64,000 nt of DNA from Leucobacter ruminantium (GTDB lineage Bacteria > Actinomycetota > Actinomycetes > Actinomycetales > Microbacteriaceae): the NCBI RefSeq assembly GCF_017565705.1, contig NZ_JAGDYL010000004.1, positions 62,001-126,000 on the forward strand. The letters run 5' to 3'. Both the position numbers and the translations under genes were made by a program. The notes beneath the pieces were generated by a model that was not told where the DNA came from, ran no database searches, and saw only the letters and a program-made list of their open reading frames with translations. Shown here one piece after another: positions 1 to 8,195 of this stretch (its first letter is position 1; every line of letters begins with the position of its first letter).

Positions 1-1206
1 CTGATCTTCGACAGTCACGAGCCGCGCGCCGCCCAGTTCGCGCACGCGCGCACCGCCCTCGGCATCTTCCGCACGCTGCGGAGCGGGGGCATCGTCGAGG
101 TGCGCGAGGTGAACGGGCAGCGGCTGCTGCGCCTCACGGTCGAGCTGCAGGCGAACTTCGCCCTCAATCAGCCGCTGTCGCCCTTCGCGCTCGCGGCGAT
201 CGAGCTGCTCGATCCGGAATCCGAGAGCTACGCCCTCGATGTGATCTCGATCATCGAGTCGACTCTCGAGGACCCGCGAGCGATCCTGCGCGCGCAGGAG
301 CACAGGGCCCGCGGCGAGGCCGTCGCGGCGATGAAGGCCGAGGGCATCGAATACGACGAGCGCATGGAGCTGCTCGAAGAGGTGACGCATCCGCAGCCCC
401 TCAAAGAACTGCTCGGCGAGGCGTACGAGGCCTACGCCAAAGAGGTGCCCTGGGCGCGGGACTACGAGCTGAGGCCGAAGTCGGTGGTGCGCGACATGGT
501 GGAGCGGGCCTTCGGCTTCCGCGACCTCGTCTCGTTCTACCAGCTCGGCCGGGCCGAGGGCGGTGTGCTGCGCTATCTCAGCGATGCGTTCCGTGCGCTC
601 GAGCGCACGGTGCCGGAGCAGTCCAGGAACGACGAGCTCGAGGAGCTGATCGATTGGCTCGGCGAGCTCGTGCGCCAGGTCGACTCGAGCCTCGTCGACG
701 AGTGGGCCGCGCTCGCCGACCCCGCGGCGGTGGGGCAGCTCGAGGAGCGGGCGCATTCGGATGAGATCGAGGGATCCCTCGCCCCTCCCTCCCGATCCCT
801 GCTCGCGAACGAGCGCGCCTTCACGGTCATGGTGCGCAACGCGCTCTTCAGGCGCGTGCAGGCGGCCGCGTTCGAGCGTTACGACGAGCTCGCGGAACTC
901 GACGGCCCCTCGGCCGGGTCGGGAACCGGCGGCTTCGGCGAGAAGAGGTGGCGCGAGGCGCTCGACGGCTACTTCACCGAGTACGACGAGATCGGGGTCG
1001 GGCCCGACGCGCGTGCGTCGGGTCTGCTCGAGCTCGATCGCGGCGCCGACGCGCTCGCCGCGGGGGAGTGGCGGTTCAGGCAGGTGCTGCTCGACCCGGC
1101 GGGCGATCGCGACTGGGGCATCGAGGGATCGATCGACCTCCGCGCCTCCGAACAGCTCGGTGAACCCGCTGTGCGGGTGGAGCGGGTCGGGCCGTTGCGG
1201 GAGTGA
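1..1206 (+). CDS. DEAD/DEAH-box helicase, C-terminal DUF3516 part (5' truncated)
   Basis: The reading frame is open from base 1 to the stop at 1206, so only the C-terminal ~401 residues of a larger protein are present; the helicase motor lies left of the window. The visible part has the character I know from the DUF3516 region at the end of actinobacterial RNA/DNA helicases: a start like DSHEPRAAQFAHARTALGIF, a helical acidic body, and a central FGFRDLVSFYQLGRAEGGVL segment. An internal ATG at 100 is not a likely true start because the homologous-looking frame continues upstream. A GAGGGATCCCTC palindrome at 769-780 falls in a linker-like stretch (EGSLAPP). Family assignment is from memory of the domain; substrate unknown. 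Confidence 0.7.
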   Translation: MIFDSHEPRAAQFAHARTALGIFRTLRSGGIVEVREVNGQRLLRLTVELQANFALNQPLSPFALAAIELLDPESESYALDVISIIESTLEDPRAILRAQEHRARGEAVAAMKAEGIEYDERMELLEEVTHPQPLKELLGEAYEAYAKEVPWARDYELRPKSVVRDMVERAFGFRDLVSFYQLGRAEGGVLRYLSDAFRALERTVPEQSRNDELEELIDWLGELVRQVDSSLVDEWAALADPAAVGQLEERAHSDEIEGSLAPPSRSLLANERAFTVMVRNALFRRVQAAAFERYDELAELDGPSAGSGTGGFGEKRWREALDGYFTEYDEIGVGPDARASGLLELDRGADALAAGEWRFRQVLLDPAGDRDWGIEGSIDLRASEQLGEPAVRVERVGPLRE

Positions 1207-1268
1207 CGGCCGACCCGGGGGTGCCGCGCACGGACGTCGGCCCGGTCGGATCGGGGTCTGCCCGGCGG

Positions 1269-1274
1269 TAGAAT
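1269..1274 (+). promoter_or_regulatory. Leaderless -10 box of deoC (TAGAAT)
   Basis: TAGAAT sits 6 nt before the ATG at 1281. TANNNT placed 6-7 nt before the start is the usual arrangement for leaderless actinobacterial transcripts, and no Shine-Dalgarno sequence is evident. Confidence 0.6.
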
Positions 1275-1280
1275 CGAGGG

Positions 1281-1973
1281 ATGACTGAAGAGCGTCCCCT
1301 CACCACCGAGACCTTCCTCGCGAACGCGGATCACACGCTGCTCGCCCCCGAGACGACGCGCGCGCAGCTCGATGCGTTCATCGAGTCGGCGGTCGCGCTC
1401 GGAGTGGCCCGGGTGTGCGTGAGTCCGACCCTGATCCCCGCCGACAAGCGCGGGCTCGAGATCGTCACGGTCGTGGGTTTCCCGACGGGCGTGCACTCGG
1501 CAGAGGTGAAGGCGTTCGAGGCTGCGCAGGCCGTCGAGGCCGGTGCAGACGAGATCGACATGGTGGTGAACCCCGGCCTCCTGCAGGCGGGCGACTGGGA
1601 GGCGCTGGAGGACGAGATCCGGGCCGTGCGGCGCGCCGTTCCCGCCTCCGTGCTCAAGGTCATCCTCGAGACCGCGGCCCTCACCGACGAGCAGACCGAG
1701 GCCGCCTGCCTCGCCTCCGAGGCGGCGGGCGCCGACTACGTGAAGACCTCGACCGGCTTCCACGCCGCGGGCAATGCGACGACCGGGGCCGTGCGCGTCA
1801 TGTCGGCCACCGTCGGCGATCGTCTCGGTGTCAAGGCCTCTGGCGGCATCCGCACCGCCGAGGCGGCGCGGCGCATGTGGCGGGCGGGGGCGACGCGCTT
1901 CGGCATCTCGAGCACGGAGCCGATCGTGAAGCAGTGGGACAGCTCCGATGAGGGCGAGGGATCCGGCTACTGA
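1281..1973 (+). CDS. deoC: Deoxyribose-phosphate aldolase
   Basis: This 230-residue protein cleaves 2-deoxyribose-5-phosphate to glyceraldehyde-3-phosphate and acetaldehyde in the cytosol, the last step of deoxynucleoside catabolism. The class I aldolase signature is intact: the Schiff-base lysine K155 in YVKTSTGF, the second lysine K185 in GVKASGGIRT, and the conserved acid D93 in EIDMV. Length fits the family. The start is supported by the -10 box 6 nt upstream. It sits about 3 kb before a nucleoside transporter, cytidine deaminase and thymidine phosphorylase, which supply its substrate. The C-terminus ends in an octamer-encoded GEGS tail (GAGGGATCC near 1955). Confidence 0.95.
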   Translation: MTEERPLTTETFLANADHTLLAPETTRAQLDAFIESAVALGVARVCVSPTLIPADKRGLEIVTVVGFPTGVHSAEVKAFEAAQAVEAGADEIDMVVNPGLLQAGDWEALEDEIRAVRRAVPASVLKVILETAALTDEQTEAACLASEAAGADYVKTSTGFHAAGNATTGAVRVMSATVGDRLGVKASGGIRTAEAARRMWRAGATRFGISSTEPIVKQWDSSDEGEGSGY

Positions 1974-2057
1974 GCCGCCCGAGCGGTGCCGACACCGTTC
2001 TCGGCTGCGCCGGCCGGGACACGGCCGGGCTCGGCCCCGTCCGTACCGGCGCGGTGT

Positions 2058-2063
2058 TAGCGT
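2058..2063 (+). promoter_or_regulatory. Leaderless -10 box (TAGCGT) before ATG 2070
   Basis: TAGCGT is followed by 6 nt and ATG at 2070, the same geometry as at deoC and ppx. It argues that 2070 is the ancestral start of the Dyp peroxidase gene, whose frame is interrupted by TGA at 2106-2108. Confidence 0.5.
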
Positions 2064-2126
2064 GATGACATGGACCAGGGCGACTACCGCACGCAGAACA
2101 TCGAGTGACCGCTGACGCTGCACGCG

Positions 2127-3017
2127 GTGTTCCTGGTCGTCACCGTCGAGGACGATCCGCGTGCGGCTGCGACCGTTCGCGAGGTGCTCTCGGGTCTCGA
2201 GGCACTGGTGAAGACCGTCGGGTTCCGCGCGCCGACGGCCAGGCTCTCCTGCACCGCGGGGATCGGGGCGCGAGTGTGGGATCGGATCGCGGGAGCCGAC
2301 CGACCGCGCGAGCTGCACCCGTTCCGCGAGGTGTCGGGGAAGCGGCACACGGCCGTGTCCACGCCGGGCGACCTGCTGTTCCACATCCGCGCCGATCGCG
2401 AGGATCTGGCCTTCGAGTTCGAGCGCCTGCTGCTGAGGGATCTCGGCTCCTCCGTCTCCGTCGTCGACGAGGTCTCCGGTTTCCGGTACTTCGACTCGCG
2501 CGACCTGCTCGGCTTCGTGGACGGGACCGCGAATCCGATCGGACCGGATCTGCCGCTGTCGGCGATCGTCGGCGATGAGGACCGCGGCTTCGCTGGCGGC
2601 AGCTACGCAGTGGTGCAGAAGTATCTGCACGAGCTCGATGCGTGGCAGGCGTTGACGACCGAGCAGCAGGAGGCCGTCATCGGCCGTACGAAGGCCGACA
2701 ACGTCGAGCTCGACGACGCAGCCGCGCACGCGCAGAAGGCGCACAAGACGCTCGCCACGATCGAAGACGAGGCGGGCGAGCACGATATCGTCCGCGACAA
2801 CATGCCGTTCGCCAGGCCCGGCAGCGGTGAATACGGCACCTACTTCATCGGCTACTCCCGTCACCTCTGGGTGATCGAGCGGATGCTCGAGCGCATGTTC
2901 ATCGGTGATCCGCCGGGCCTGCACGACCGATTGCTCGATTTCTCCACTCCGGCGACGGGCAGCGCCTACTTCGTGCCGGCGCCCGGCATGCTCGCCTCTC
3001 TCGGCGACCCGGTGTAG
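2127..3017 (+). CDS. Dyp-type (YfeX-like) haem peroxidase, start region damaged
   Basis: From GTG 2127 this encodes 296 residues of a dye-decolourising peroxidase. It has the distal GFVDGT motif (residues 129-134, Asp132), a candidate proximal haem ligand His206 (in AHKTL), and the VIGRTK and PFARPGSGEYGTYFIGY blocks of the YfeX class. These enzymes bind haem b and reduce H2O2. The same frame extends upstream to ATG 2070 (MDQGDYRTQNIE), then TGA 2106-2108, then PLTLHAVFLVVTV. Relatives normally run through an N-terminal QNI-x-PLT type segment, so the TGA probably replaces a sense codon. GTG 2127 has no convincing ribosome site. Either re-initiation rescues the gene or it is a recent pseudogene; a sequencing error is also possible. 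Confidence 0.75.
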   Translation: MFLVVTVEDDPRAAATVREVLSGLEALVKTVGFRAPTARLSCTAGIGARVWDRIAGADRPRELHPFREVSGKRHTAVSTPGDLLFHIRADREDLAFEFERLLLRDLGSSVSVVDEVSGFRYFDSRDLLGFVDGTANPIGPDLPLSAIVGDEDRGFAGGSYAVVQKYLHELDAWQALTTEQQEAVIGRTKADNVELDDAAAHAQKAHKTLATIEDEAGEHDIVRDNMPFARPGSGEYGTYFIGYSRHLWVIERMLERMFIGDPPGLHDRLLDFSTPATGSAYFVPAPGMLASLGDPV

Positions 3018-3038
3018 GCGGAGGACGAGGGATCCCTC

Positions 3039-3044
3039 TAGAAT
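3039..3044 (+). promoter_or_regulatory. Leaderless -10 box of ppx (TAGAAT)
   Basis: TAGAAT lies 6 nt before ATG 3051 and directly abuts a full GAGGGATCCCTC palindrome at 3027-3038, which therefore occupies the -10/-35 spacer. Confidence 0.55.
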
Positions 3045-3050
3045 CTCCCC

Positions 3051-4043
3051 ATGCGCCTCGGAGTGATCGACGTCGGATCCAACACCGTCCACCTGCTCGT
3101 GGTCGACGCTCACCCCGGCGCGAGCCCGGTGCCCTACCACTCGCAGCGGTCGGTGCTGCGGCTGATGCGCTACCTCGACTCCGACGGAGCGATCGTCGAG
3201 GAGGGCGTGGACCGTATCGTCTCCGCGATCGCGGAGGCCGCTGAGACCGTGCGCGAGATCGGGGTCGACGACATGATCGCGACCGCCACGAGCGCGATCC
3301 GCGAGGCGGCGAACGGCGAGGCGGTGCTCGCCCGCATCGAACGGGAGACGGGCGTGCGGCTGCAGGTGCTCTCCGGTGAGGAGGAGGCGCGCATCACGAT
3401 GCTCGCCGTGCGGCGCTGGCTCGGATGGTCGGCGGGGGAGATCCTGCTCTTCGACATCGGCGGCGGCTCCTTCGAGATCGCGCAGGGCGCCGACGAGTAC
3501 CCCGACGTTCAGGTGTCGCTGCCGCTCGGTGCCGGTCGCTCGACGATCAACTACCTGCCGGAGGACCCGCCCACGCGCGAGGCGGTGTCCAAGCTGCGGG
3601 CGCACGCCAGGGCCGAGTTCGCCCGCGTTCGCGAGGAGATATTCGCGGGCCGACCCCGCCCGAAGCGGGTGGTCGGCACCTCGAAGACCATTCGCTCGCT
3701 CGCGCGGCTCATCGGCGGCCCTTCGGATCCCGTGACCGGCGATCTGGCGCAGCTGCACTACGTCGGCCTGCGGGAGTGGGAGCCCACGCTGCGCGACATG
3801 CCGGGATCGGTACGCGAGTATCTGCCGGGCATCACCCCCGAGCGCGGGTACCAGATCATGGCGGGGGCGGTCGTGCTGCGCACCGCCATGAAGGTGTTCG
3901 AGGTCGATACGCTGACGATCTCGCCGTGGGCACTGCGGGAGGGCATCGTGCTGCGCTACATCGACGCGCTCGACGCGGGCGGAGTCGATGCGGCTCACAG
4001 CGCTCTGCGTCCCACCGAATCCGCTGCGCACGGCGGCGCATAG
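3051..4043 (+). CDS. Ppx/GppA family exopolyphosphatase
   Basis: A 330-residue member of the ASKHA-fold phosphatases that hydrolyse inorganic polyphosphate or pppGpp. It has the N-terminal phosphate-1 loop (VIDVGSNTVHLLV), the catalytic glutamate region (SGEEEARIT), the phosphate-2 loop (LFDIGGGSFEI) and a late GTSKTIRSLARL segment. Length matches the short two-domain actinobacterial Ppx proteins, which lack the HD-like C-terminal half of Escherichia coli Ppx. The start is set by the adjacent leaderless -10 box. It stands alone between the peroxidase and the nucleoside transporter. Polyphosphate and pppGpp cannot be told apart as substrate from sequence. Confidence 0.9.
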   Translation: MRLGVIDVGSNTVHLLVVDAHPGASPVPYHSQRSVLRLMRYLDSDGAIVEEGVDRIVSAIAEAAETVREIGVDDMIATATSAIREAANGEAVLARIERETGVRLQVLSGEEEARITMLAVRRWLGWSAGEILLFDIGGGSFEIAQGADEYPDVQVSLPLGAGRSTINYLPEDPPTREAVSKLRAHARAEFARVREEIFAGRPRPKRVVGTSKTIRSLARLIGGPSDPVTGDLAQLHYVGLREWEPTLRDMPGSVREYLPGITPERGYQIMAGAVVLRTAMKVFEVDTLTISPWALREGIVLRYIDALDAGGVDAAHSALRPTESAAHGGA

Positions 4044-4100
4044 CCGCAGATCCCGTCGTGTATTCGCGATAGTGTACGGAGACCGCGGGTGAACGGGCCG

Positions 4101-4166
4101 GGAAAATGTCGGAATCGTAACTATTCCGCCCTGGTTTTCCGGAGCCCGACGATCTCCGGTAGGAAT
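4101..4166 (+). promoter_or_regulatory. Two inverted repeats and -10 box upstream of the nucleoside receptor gene
   Basis: CGGAAT (4110-4115) and ATTCCG (4123-4128) form a perfect dyad with a 7-nt spacer, flanked by GGAAAA (4101-4106) and TTTTCC (4135-4140). A second dyad, CCGGAG (4139-4144) and CTCCGG (4154-4159), abuts a -10-like TAGGAAT at 4160-4166. This is the natural place for a repressor of the nucleoside operon; the regulator is unknown. Confidence 0.4.
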
Positions 4167-4223
4167 GTCGATGAGTACGCATTCGCCTGCGAACGCGCGG
4201 GCGCTCATACAGGGAGGTACGAA

Positions 4224-5315
4224 TTGACCATCTCTCACACCAAGAAGCTGATCGGCGCGACAGCCGCGGCCGGTCTCGTTCTGGGTCTCGCATCCTGCGG
4301 GCAGGCGCCCGAGGAGAGCAACTCGGCGAAGGGCGATTCCGATTTCATCCCCTGCATCGTCTCCGACGCCGGCGGCTTCGACGACAAGTCGTTCAACCAG
4401 CTCTCCTACGAGGGCGCGAAGCAGGCCGCCGATGAGATCGGCGTCGACCTGAAGAGCGTCGAGTCCAACAGCGAGACCGACTTCGGCCCGAATCTCGAGA
4501 GCCTCGTGGGCGAGGGCTGCAACGCCGTCGTCTCCGTCGGCTTCGCGCTCTCGGCTGCGACCGTGGAGTCGGCCACCGCGAACCCCGACGTCGACTACAT
4601 CCTCGTCGACGACGCGGCCGACAACGACTTCGACGGCAACAAGGACGCGGAGAACGTCAAGCCCCTCCTGTACGACACCTCTCAGGCCGCGTTCCTCGCC
4701 GGCTACCTCGCCGCCGGACAGTCCGAGGCGGGCAAGGTCGGCACCTTCGGCGGCATGGAGTTCCCGACCGTGACCATCTTCATGGACGGCTTCGCGCAGG
4801 GCGTGAAGCACTACAACGAGGTCAAGGGCACCGACGTGCAGGTCGTCGGATGGGACAGCGAGAAGGAGACCGGCTCGTTCACCGGCGGCTTCGAGGCCAA
4901 CCAGGACGCCAAGTCGACCGCGCAGAACATCCTCGACCAGGGCGTCGACGTGCTGCTGCCCGTCGGCGGCCCGATCTACCAGTCGGCGCTGCAGGCGATC
5001 AAGGAGTCGGGTCGCGACGTCGCCCTCATCGGCACCGATGCCGACCTCTTCGAGACCGATCCCAGCACGCAGGACTTCGTGCTGACCTCGATCCTGAAGG
5101 ATATGCACCTCTCCACCTACGAGGCCGTGATGTCGAGCGCCGATGGCAAGTTCGATCCCGAGTCCTACATCGGCACCCTCGAGAACGAGGGCGTCGGCAT
5201 CGCCCCGCTCCATAACTTCGAGGACAAGGTCGACGCCGACCTCGTCAAGGAGGTCGAGGCGCTGCAGCAGGACATCATCGACGGCAAGGTGACCGTCAAG
5301 TCCTACCTCAGCTGA
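4224..5315 (+). CDS. BMP-family lipoprotein, nucleoside ABC transporter receptor
   Basis: Translation from TTG 4224 is supported by AGGGAGG ending 6 nt upstream; an in-frame ATG at 4089 lies inside the palindromic control region. The 363-residue product has a lipoprotein signal (TKKLIGATAAAGLVLGLASC, lipid-accepting Cys25) and then a PBP1/BMP fold starting FIPCIVSDAGGFDDKSFNQLSYEGAKQA. BMP proteins capture purine or pyrimidine nucleosides outside the membrane and deliver them to the two permeases encoded downstream. A strong hairpin follows the stop, which would let the receptor be made in excess of the other subunits. Exact ligand unknown, but cytidine deaminase and thymidine phosphorylase downstream suggest nucleosides. 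Confidence 0.92.
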   Translation: MTISHTKKLIGATAAAGLVLGLASCGQAPEESNSAKGDSDFIPCIVSDAGGFDDKSFNQLSYEGAKQAADEIGVDLKSVESNSETDFGPNLESLVGEGCNAVVSVGFALSAATVESATANPDVDYILVDDAADNDFDGNKDAENVKPLLYDTSQAAFLAGYLAAGQSEAGKVGTFGGMEFPTVTIFMDGFAQGVKHYNEVKGTDVQVVGWDSEKETGSFTGGFEANQDAKSTAQNILDQGVDVLLPVGGPIYQSALQAIKESGRDVALIGTDADLFETDPSTQDFVLTSILKDMHLSTYEAVMSSADGKFDPESYIGTLENEGVGIAPLHNFEDKVDADLVKEVEALQQDIIDGKVTVKSYLS

Positions 5316-5325
5316 GGTGATCAGA

Positions 5326-5359
5326 GCGGGAGCGGCCGGTGCACACGGGCCGCTCCCGC
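5326..5359 (+). terminator. Hairpin terminator/attenuator after the receptor gene
   Basis: GCGGGAGCGGCC (5326-5337) pairs perfectly over 12 bp with GGCCGCTCCCGC (5348-5359) across a 10-nt loop. The tail (CCCATTTCTCC) is only weakly T-rich, so partial read-through is likely. Confidence 0.7.
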
Positions 5360-5396
5360 CCCATTTCTCCGCCCGCACCCGGGCGTTCCACACCAC

Positions 5397-5402
5397 TAGG
5401 AT
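5397..5402 (+). promoter_or_regulatory. Leaderless -10 box of the transporter ATPase gene (TAGGAT)
   Basis: TAGGAT is 7 nt upstream of ATG 5410, just after the hairpin, suggesting the ATPase-permease genes have their own promoter in addition to read-through. Confidence 0.5.
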
Positions 5403-5409
5403 CGAGCAC

Positions 5410-6921
5410 ATGAAGCTTGAACTTCGCGGCATCACGAAGCGCTTCGGCGACTTCACCGCCAACGATCACATCGACCTTACCGTCGAACCGGGGGAGATCC
5501 ACTGCCTGCTCGGGGAGAACGGCGCGGGCAAGTCGACGCTCATGAACGTGCTGTACGGCCTCTACCAGGCCGATGAGGGCGAGATCGTGCTCGACGGCAG
5601 GGTGCAGCACTTCTCCGGCCCCGGCGATGCCATGGCAGCCGGCGTCGGCATGGTCCACCAGCACTTCATGCTCATCCCGGTCTTCTCCGTCGCCGAGAAC
5701 GTGATGCTCGGCAACGAGGCGACGAAGGCCGGCGGCGTGCTCGACCTCGCCGAGGCGAGGCGTCGGGTGCGCGAGATCTCCGATCGCTTCGGCTTCGACG
5801 TCGACCCCGACGCGATCGTCGAGGATCTGCCTGTCGGCGTGCAGCAGCGCGTCGAGATCATCAAGGCCCTCTCCCGCGACGCGAGGGTGCTCGTGTTCGA
5901 CGAGCCCACCGCCGTGCTCACGCCGCAGGAGACCGACGAGCTCATGGCGACGATGCGGCAGCTGCGCGAGGGCGGCACCTCCATCGTCTTCATCACGCAC
6001 AAGCTGCGCGAGGTGCGCGAGGTCGCCGACCGCATCACCGTCATCCGGCTCGGCAGGGTGGTCGGCGAGGCGTCGCCGACCGCGAGCAACGAGGAGCTGG
6101 CCTCGCTCATGGTGGGCCGGGCCGTCGAGCTCAGGGTGCGCAAGAACCCGCCGCAGCTCGGCGACGAGGCGCTCACCGTCGAGCACCTCACCGTCAACGA
6201 CGCGGCGGGCCTCGTGCTCGTCGACGACGTCAGCTTCTCGGTGCGCCGGGGCGAGGTGCTCGCCATCGCGGGTGTGCAGGGCAACGGTCAGACCGAGCTC
6301 ACCGAGGCCATCGTCGGACTGCAGCCGGGTGCGCGCGGCAGCGTGCGGCTCGGCGGCAGGGAACTGCTCGGCAGCAGCGTGCGCGAGATCCTCGACGCCG
6401 GCGTCGGCTTCGTGCCCGAGGATCGCAGCGTCGACGGGCTCGTCAAGCAGTTCAGCGTCGCCGAGAACATGATGCTCGACCGTTCGCACGGCGCGCCCTT
6501 CGTCAAGGCCGGGTCGCTGCAGCTGCGCGCTCTGAACGAGTTCGCGACCGAGAAGATCCGGGAGTACGACATCCGCACCCAGGGTCCCTCGCAGCCGGTG
6601 GGCAGCCTCTCGGGCGGCAACCAGCAGAAGGTCGTCATCGCCCGCGAGCTGAGCCGTGATCTGCAGCTGTTCATCGCCGCGCAGCCCACCAGGGGCGTCG
6701 ACGTGGGATCGATCGAGTTCATCCACCAGCGCGTCATCGAGACCCGTGACGCGGGTGTCCCCGTCGTCGTGATCTCCACCGAGCTCGACGAGGTGGCGGC
6801 GCTCGCCGACCGCATCATGGTGATGTACCGTGGCCGCGTCGTCGGTATCGTGCCAGGAGACACTCCGCGCGACAGACTCGGCCTCATGATGGCCGGGATG
6901 AACGAAGGAGCGGCGGCATGA
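5410..6921 (+). CDS. Nucleoside ABC transporter ATP-binding protein (two NBDs)
   Basis: A 503-residue protein with two tandem ATPase domains, as in the NupO/YufO and sugar RbsA-like class. Domain 1 has Walker A GENGAGKST and Walker B VLVFDEPTAVLT, with a degenerate signature (LPVGVQQRVEI). Domain 2 has a variant P-loop (GVQGNGQTE) and a canonical signature LSGGNQQKV. Such asymmetric pairs drive import of nucleosides through the two membrane subunits. The start follows a -10 box by 7 nt; a longer frame back to 5317 would run through the terminator. Its stop overlaps the next start (ATGA). Confidence 0.93.
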   Translation: MKLELRGITKRFGDFTANDHIDLTVEPGEIHCLLGENGAGKSTLMNVLYGLYQADEGEIVLDGRVQHFSGPGDAMAAGVGMVHQHFMLIPVFSVAENVMLGNEATKAGGVLDLAEARRRVREISDRFGFDVDPDAIVEDLPVGVQQRVEIIKALSRDARVLVFDEPTAVLTPQETDELMATMRQLREGGTSIVFITHKLREVREVADRITVIRLGRVVGEASPTASNEELASLMVGRAVELRVRKNPPQLGDEALTVEHLTVNDAAGLVLVDDVSFSVRRGEVLAIAGVQGNGQTELTEAIVGLQPGARGSVRLGGRELLGSSVREILDAGVGFVPEDRSVDGLVKQFSVAENMMLDRSHGAPFVKAGSLQLRALNEFATEKIREYDIRTQGPSQPVGSLSGGNQQKVVIARELSRDLQLFIAAQPTRGVDVGSIEFIHQRVIETRDAGVPVVVISTELDEVAALADRIMVMYRGRVVGIVPGDTPRDRLGLMMAGMNEGAAA

Positions 6922-8195
6922 GCCACGTCACGCCCCAGGCCACCCCGTCGTCCGCGTCGTCGCTGCCGGCGCCCGATCCCTCGCTCGGACCGTCTCGCTG
7001 GCGCGTCGCGGGCAGGCAGATCACGACCGGCAACGCGATCATCTCCGTGTTCGCCGTGCTCGCCGCGGTGCTCGTCGGCTCGATCATGATCGCCTGCACC
7101 GACAAGGATGTGCAGGAGGCGGCCGGGTACTTCTTCTCCCGGCCCGGAGATACCTTCAAGGCGATCTGGGATTCGGTCTCGGGAGCCTACATCGCGCTCT
7201 TCCAGGGATCGATCTACAACTTCCGCGCCGACAGCTTCGCGAAGGGCATCAAGCCCCTCACCGAGACGCTGAAGTTCGCGACCCCGCTCATCGCGGCGGG
7301 CCTCGGCGTCGGCCTCGCCTTCCGCGCCGGCATGTTCAACATCGGCGGTCAGGGCCAGCTGCTCATGGCTGCCGCGGCGGCCGGTTGGGTGGGCACCTCG
7401 GTGGACCTGCCCGCCGGCATCCACATGATCGCCGCCATCGTCGCCGGCCTCGCCGCCGCAGCGATCTGGGCGGGGATCGCCGGCTTCCTGAAGGCTCGGA
7501 CCGGCGCGCACGAGGTCATCGTGACGATCATGCTCAACCACATCGCGGTCTACCTGCTGGCCTGGATGCTCGCCACCCAGGGCGTGCTGCAAGCGCCCGG
7601 CTCGAAGAACCCGAAGACCGCGGCGATGGCCGACACCGCTGTGCTGCCGCAACTGCTCGGCCCGCAGTTCAAACTGCACGCCGGCCTCATCCTCGCGCTC
7701 ATCGCCGTCGCCTTCACCTGGTGGCTGCTCGAGCGCTCGAGCCTCGGCTACCGTTTCCGGGCCGTCGGCGAGAACCCCGATGCGGCGAGGGTCGCCGGCA
7801 TCAACGTCGGTCGCATGTACCTCTTCGCGATGCTCATCGCGGGTGCTCTCGTAGGCATCGCCGGCGTGAGCCAGGTGCAGGGCACCGTCACCTCGGGCTT
7901 CGGCGGCGACATCGATGCCGGCATCGGCTTCGACGCGATCACCGTTGCACTGCTCGGCCGGTCGTCGCCGATCGGCATCCTCGGTGCCGGCCTGCTCTTC
8001 GGAGCGTTCAAGGCGGGCGGCTTCGCGATGCAGGCGTCGCAGGGTGTTCCGGTCGAGATCGTGCTCGTGGTGCAGTCGCTCATCGTGCTCTTCATCGCCG
8101 CGCCGCCGCTCGTGCGGGCGATGTTCCACCTCCCAGATCCCGACCGCAAGCGCCGAAAGCAGCAGCGCCGCCAGAAGAAGGAGGCGTCCGCATGA
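6918..8195 (+). CDS. Nucleoside ABC transporter permease (NupP-like)
   Basis: A 425-residue integral membrane protein of the BPD_transp_2 family. Hydrophobic segments begin at about residue 40 (NAIISVFAVLAAVLVGSIMIA) and continue through a core with FRAGMFNIGGQGQLLM and EVIVTIMLNHIAVYLL, which are hallmarks of the NupP/YufP half. A long periplasm-facing loop (~70-110) is typical of this half. The ATG overlaps the ATPase stop and the next gene overlaps its own stop, so translation is coupled across the operon. The C-terminus is a basic cytoplasmic tail (DRKRRKQQRRQKK). Confidence 0.93.
   Translation: MSHVTPQATPSSASSLPAPDPSLGPSRWRVAGRQITTGNAIISVFAVLAAVLVGSIMIACTDKDVQEAAGYFFSRPGDTFKAIWDSVSGAYIALFQGSIYNFRADSFAKGIKPLTETLKFATPLIAAGLGVGLAFRAGMFNIGGQGQLLMAAAAAGWVGTSVDLPAGIHMIAAIVAGLAAAAIWAGIAGFLKARTGAHEVIVTIMLNHIAVYLLAWMLATQGVLQAPGSKNPKTAAMADTAVLPQLLGPQFKLHAGLILALIAVAFTWWLLERSSLGYRFRAVGENPDAARVAGINVGRMYLFAMLIAGALVGIAGVSQVQGTVTSGFGGDIDAGIGFDAITVALLGRSSPIGILGAGLLFGAFKAGGFAMQASQGVPVEIVLVVQSLIVLFIAAPPLVRAMFHLPDPDRKRRKQQRRQKKEASA

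Noticed and set aside
2106-2108. TGA as a selenocysteine codon in the peroxidase
   Set aside because: No SECIS-like hairpin is evident just downstream, and Dyp peroxidases do not use selenocysteine; the position is outside the active site.
969-5462. Very long minus-strand open frame opposite deoC, peroxidase, ppx and receptor genes
   Set aside because: It is a GC-driven shadow with low-complexity Arg/Leu/Asp/His content and no domain; similar long antisense frames lie opposite other genes in the window.
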